In this document: positions 63,389-64,000 of the stretch, in pieces
Numbering within the stretch: the stretch's first letter is position 1
Layout of the letters: each line of letters starts with the position of its first letter
Origin: Xenorhabdus bovienii SS-2004
GTDB taxonomy: Bacteria > Pseudomonadota > Gammaproteobacteria > Enterobacterales > Enterobacteriaceae
Direction of reading: 5' to 3'
Length of the DNA stretch: 64,000 nucleotides
NCBI RefSeq assembly: GCF_000027225.1
Contig: NC_013892.1
Coordinates: 1,240,001-1,304,000, forward strand
Notes under the pieces: generated by a model
What the model saw: only the letters and a program-made list of their open reading frames with translations
What the model was told of the DNA's origin: nothing
Database searches by the model: none
Made by a program: the position numbers and the translations under genes

Positions 63389-64000
63389 GTATTAAATGAT
63401 TAGATTAGGTATTAAAAATAATGTTCACGTTCAATAAAGGTTCCTATCACTTTATCGTGCATTTCTTCCGATTTTGAATACCCAATGGTTTTTCTATTCA
63501 GCCTTTTGATTCGGGTACGATGCGTTAAATTCGTTCTCTCTATACGCTGAGTAAACGCCTTTCCAGTCAAGTGCTCTTCCTCGGGAAGTGGGTCATAAAC
63601 AACATAGTCATCCGTGCAGTAAAACCGAATAGTAAAGGAAGATAAGAGGGTAAGCAGCTTGTCTAACGTTTTTCGACTGCGATCGCCAAAAACATGAGCC
63701 ACTATTCGCTTCAGGCGGGGTTCCCAAGCATACCAAAGCCAGCGTTGGTTTTTCTTATTGCCGACAAACGACCATTGCTCGTCGATTTCACAGACAATCT
63801 GGATGCCACATTCCGCAAGGGGAAGTGTCGTTACGTTTCGGGGTCTGAGGTTTTTAATGTTTTCATGACGGTGGCGGTGGCGACTTTCAGGATCCGAGCG
63901 GTGTCACGAATTCCCCCGTTATTCATCGCGATATCGACAATCTGTTCTTTAACGCCGGGTTTGCAGGCCTGATAGGTATACGCCAACTGAAAGACCTTAC
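63383..64000 (-). mobile_element. IS1-family insertion sequence, incomplete (runs past the window)
   Basis: Contains the end of insA and all but the fused start of insB on the minus strand. The proposed right end GGTCATGTATTAAATGATTAG at 63383 begins GGT-ATG like IS1 ends, and it coincides with the break in the paralogue. The other end and the target duplication lie beyond base 64000. Confidence 0.75.
63412..64000 (-). CDS. IS1 transposase InsAB' (insA end plus insB, 5' end outside)
   Basis: InsA frame, open at the edge: VFQLAYTYQACKPGVKEQIV, DTARILKVATATVMKTLKTS and stop at 63831. InsB, in the -1 frame: CEIDEQWSFVGNKKNQRWLW, YAWEPRLKRIVAHVFGDRSR, YCTDDYVVYDPLPEEEHLTG to 63412, with the D-D-E residues of the DDE recombinase. 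The codons ACA TTA AAA ACC provide an A-rich slip site where -1 frameshifting makes the InsAB' transposase, as known for IS1. The C-terminus looks complete. Confidence 0.88.

Noticed and set aside
63694..63972. Plus-strand ORF at the right edge
   Set aside because: Antisense of the IS1 transposase, which is clearly coding on the minus strand.
1..64000. CRISPR array
   Set aside because: No regularly spaced direct repeats with unique spacers were seen; the GGGATA series is too short and dense for that.

Overview
The window looks like accessory DNA of an enterobacterium of the Xenorhabdus/Photorhabdus type. This is an inference from the protein style (P27/HK97 siphophage genes, Rhs/VgrG modules with DUF2169 and PAAR partners, SymE paralogues, IS110 and IS1 elements), not from a database match. 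No ordinary chromosomal housekeeping gene is visible. Two perfect 46-bp direct repeats, at 1284-1329 and 57055-57100, are the 3' half of a tRNA-Arg with a TCT anticodon. They split the window into three neighbouring integrated elements: the end of one prophage (1-1283), a complete ~56-kb prophage with cargo (about 1330-57100), and the start of a P4-like satellite or integrative element (57100 to the right edge).

Element 1 is seen only as the 3' part of a tail-fibre gene followed by a very G-rich spacer.

Element 2 is a temperate siphophage. It has an AlpA-like gene and two unknown genes on the minus strand, a CI/Cro-type switch with AGTGAT operators (2585-3632), a replication module (HTH replication protein, DnaC-like loader, DnaB helicase), a Q-like antiterminator that looks cut short by a nonsense codon, a late terminator, an orphan DNA methyltransferase, a HigBA pair, and a lysis cassette (holin with a Met-Lys-Met start, endolysin, Rz with nested Rz1). 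Next come a cupin moron, HNH nuclease, small and large terminase, portal, protease, capsid, connectors, tail tube, the G/GT chaperone pair with a -1 frameshift site, tape measure, and the lambda-like M-L-K-I-J tail tip. No tail-fibre gene follows J. Instead there is cargo: a structured non-coding stretch, a SLATT-type membrane protein and a reverse transcriptase (27875-30122, a candidate anti-phage RT system), three toxin-antitoxin-like loci, and about 21 kb of T6SS/Rhs polymorphic-toxin DNA on the minus strand.

The Rhs region contains a tandem duplication (9417-bp offset) of VgrG-DUF2169-PAAR-Rhs. The two Rhs proteins share a near-identical core but carry different C-terminal toxins and different immunity genes. 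Downstream lies an array of orphan toxin-tip/immunity cassettes, each closed by the same hairpin terminator and interleaved with broken SymE genes. The left VgrG is fused in frame to an Rhs fragment. An IS110/IS1111-like element and the element-2 integrase close the unit.

Element 3 begins with a frameshifted P4-type integrase, then AlpA, a large zinc/Toprim/DUF927 primase-helicase, an array of GGGATA iterons that probably is its replication origin, a duplicated gene for a small membrane-anchored protein, and an IS1-family element cut by the window edge. IS1 truncates the second copy and appears to supply its start codon.
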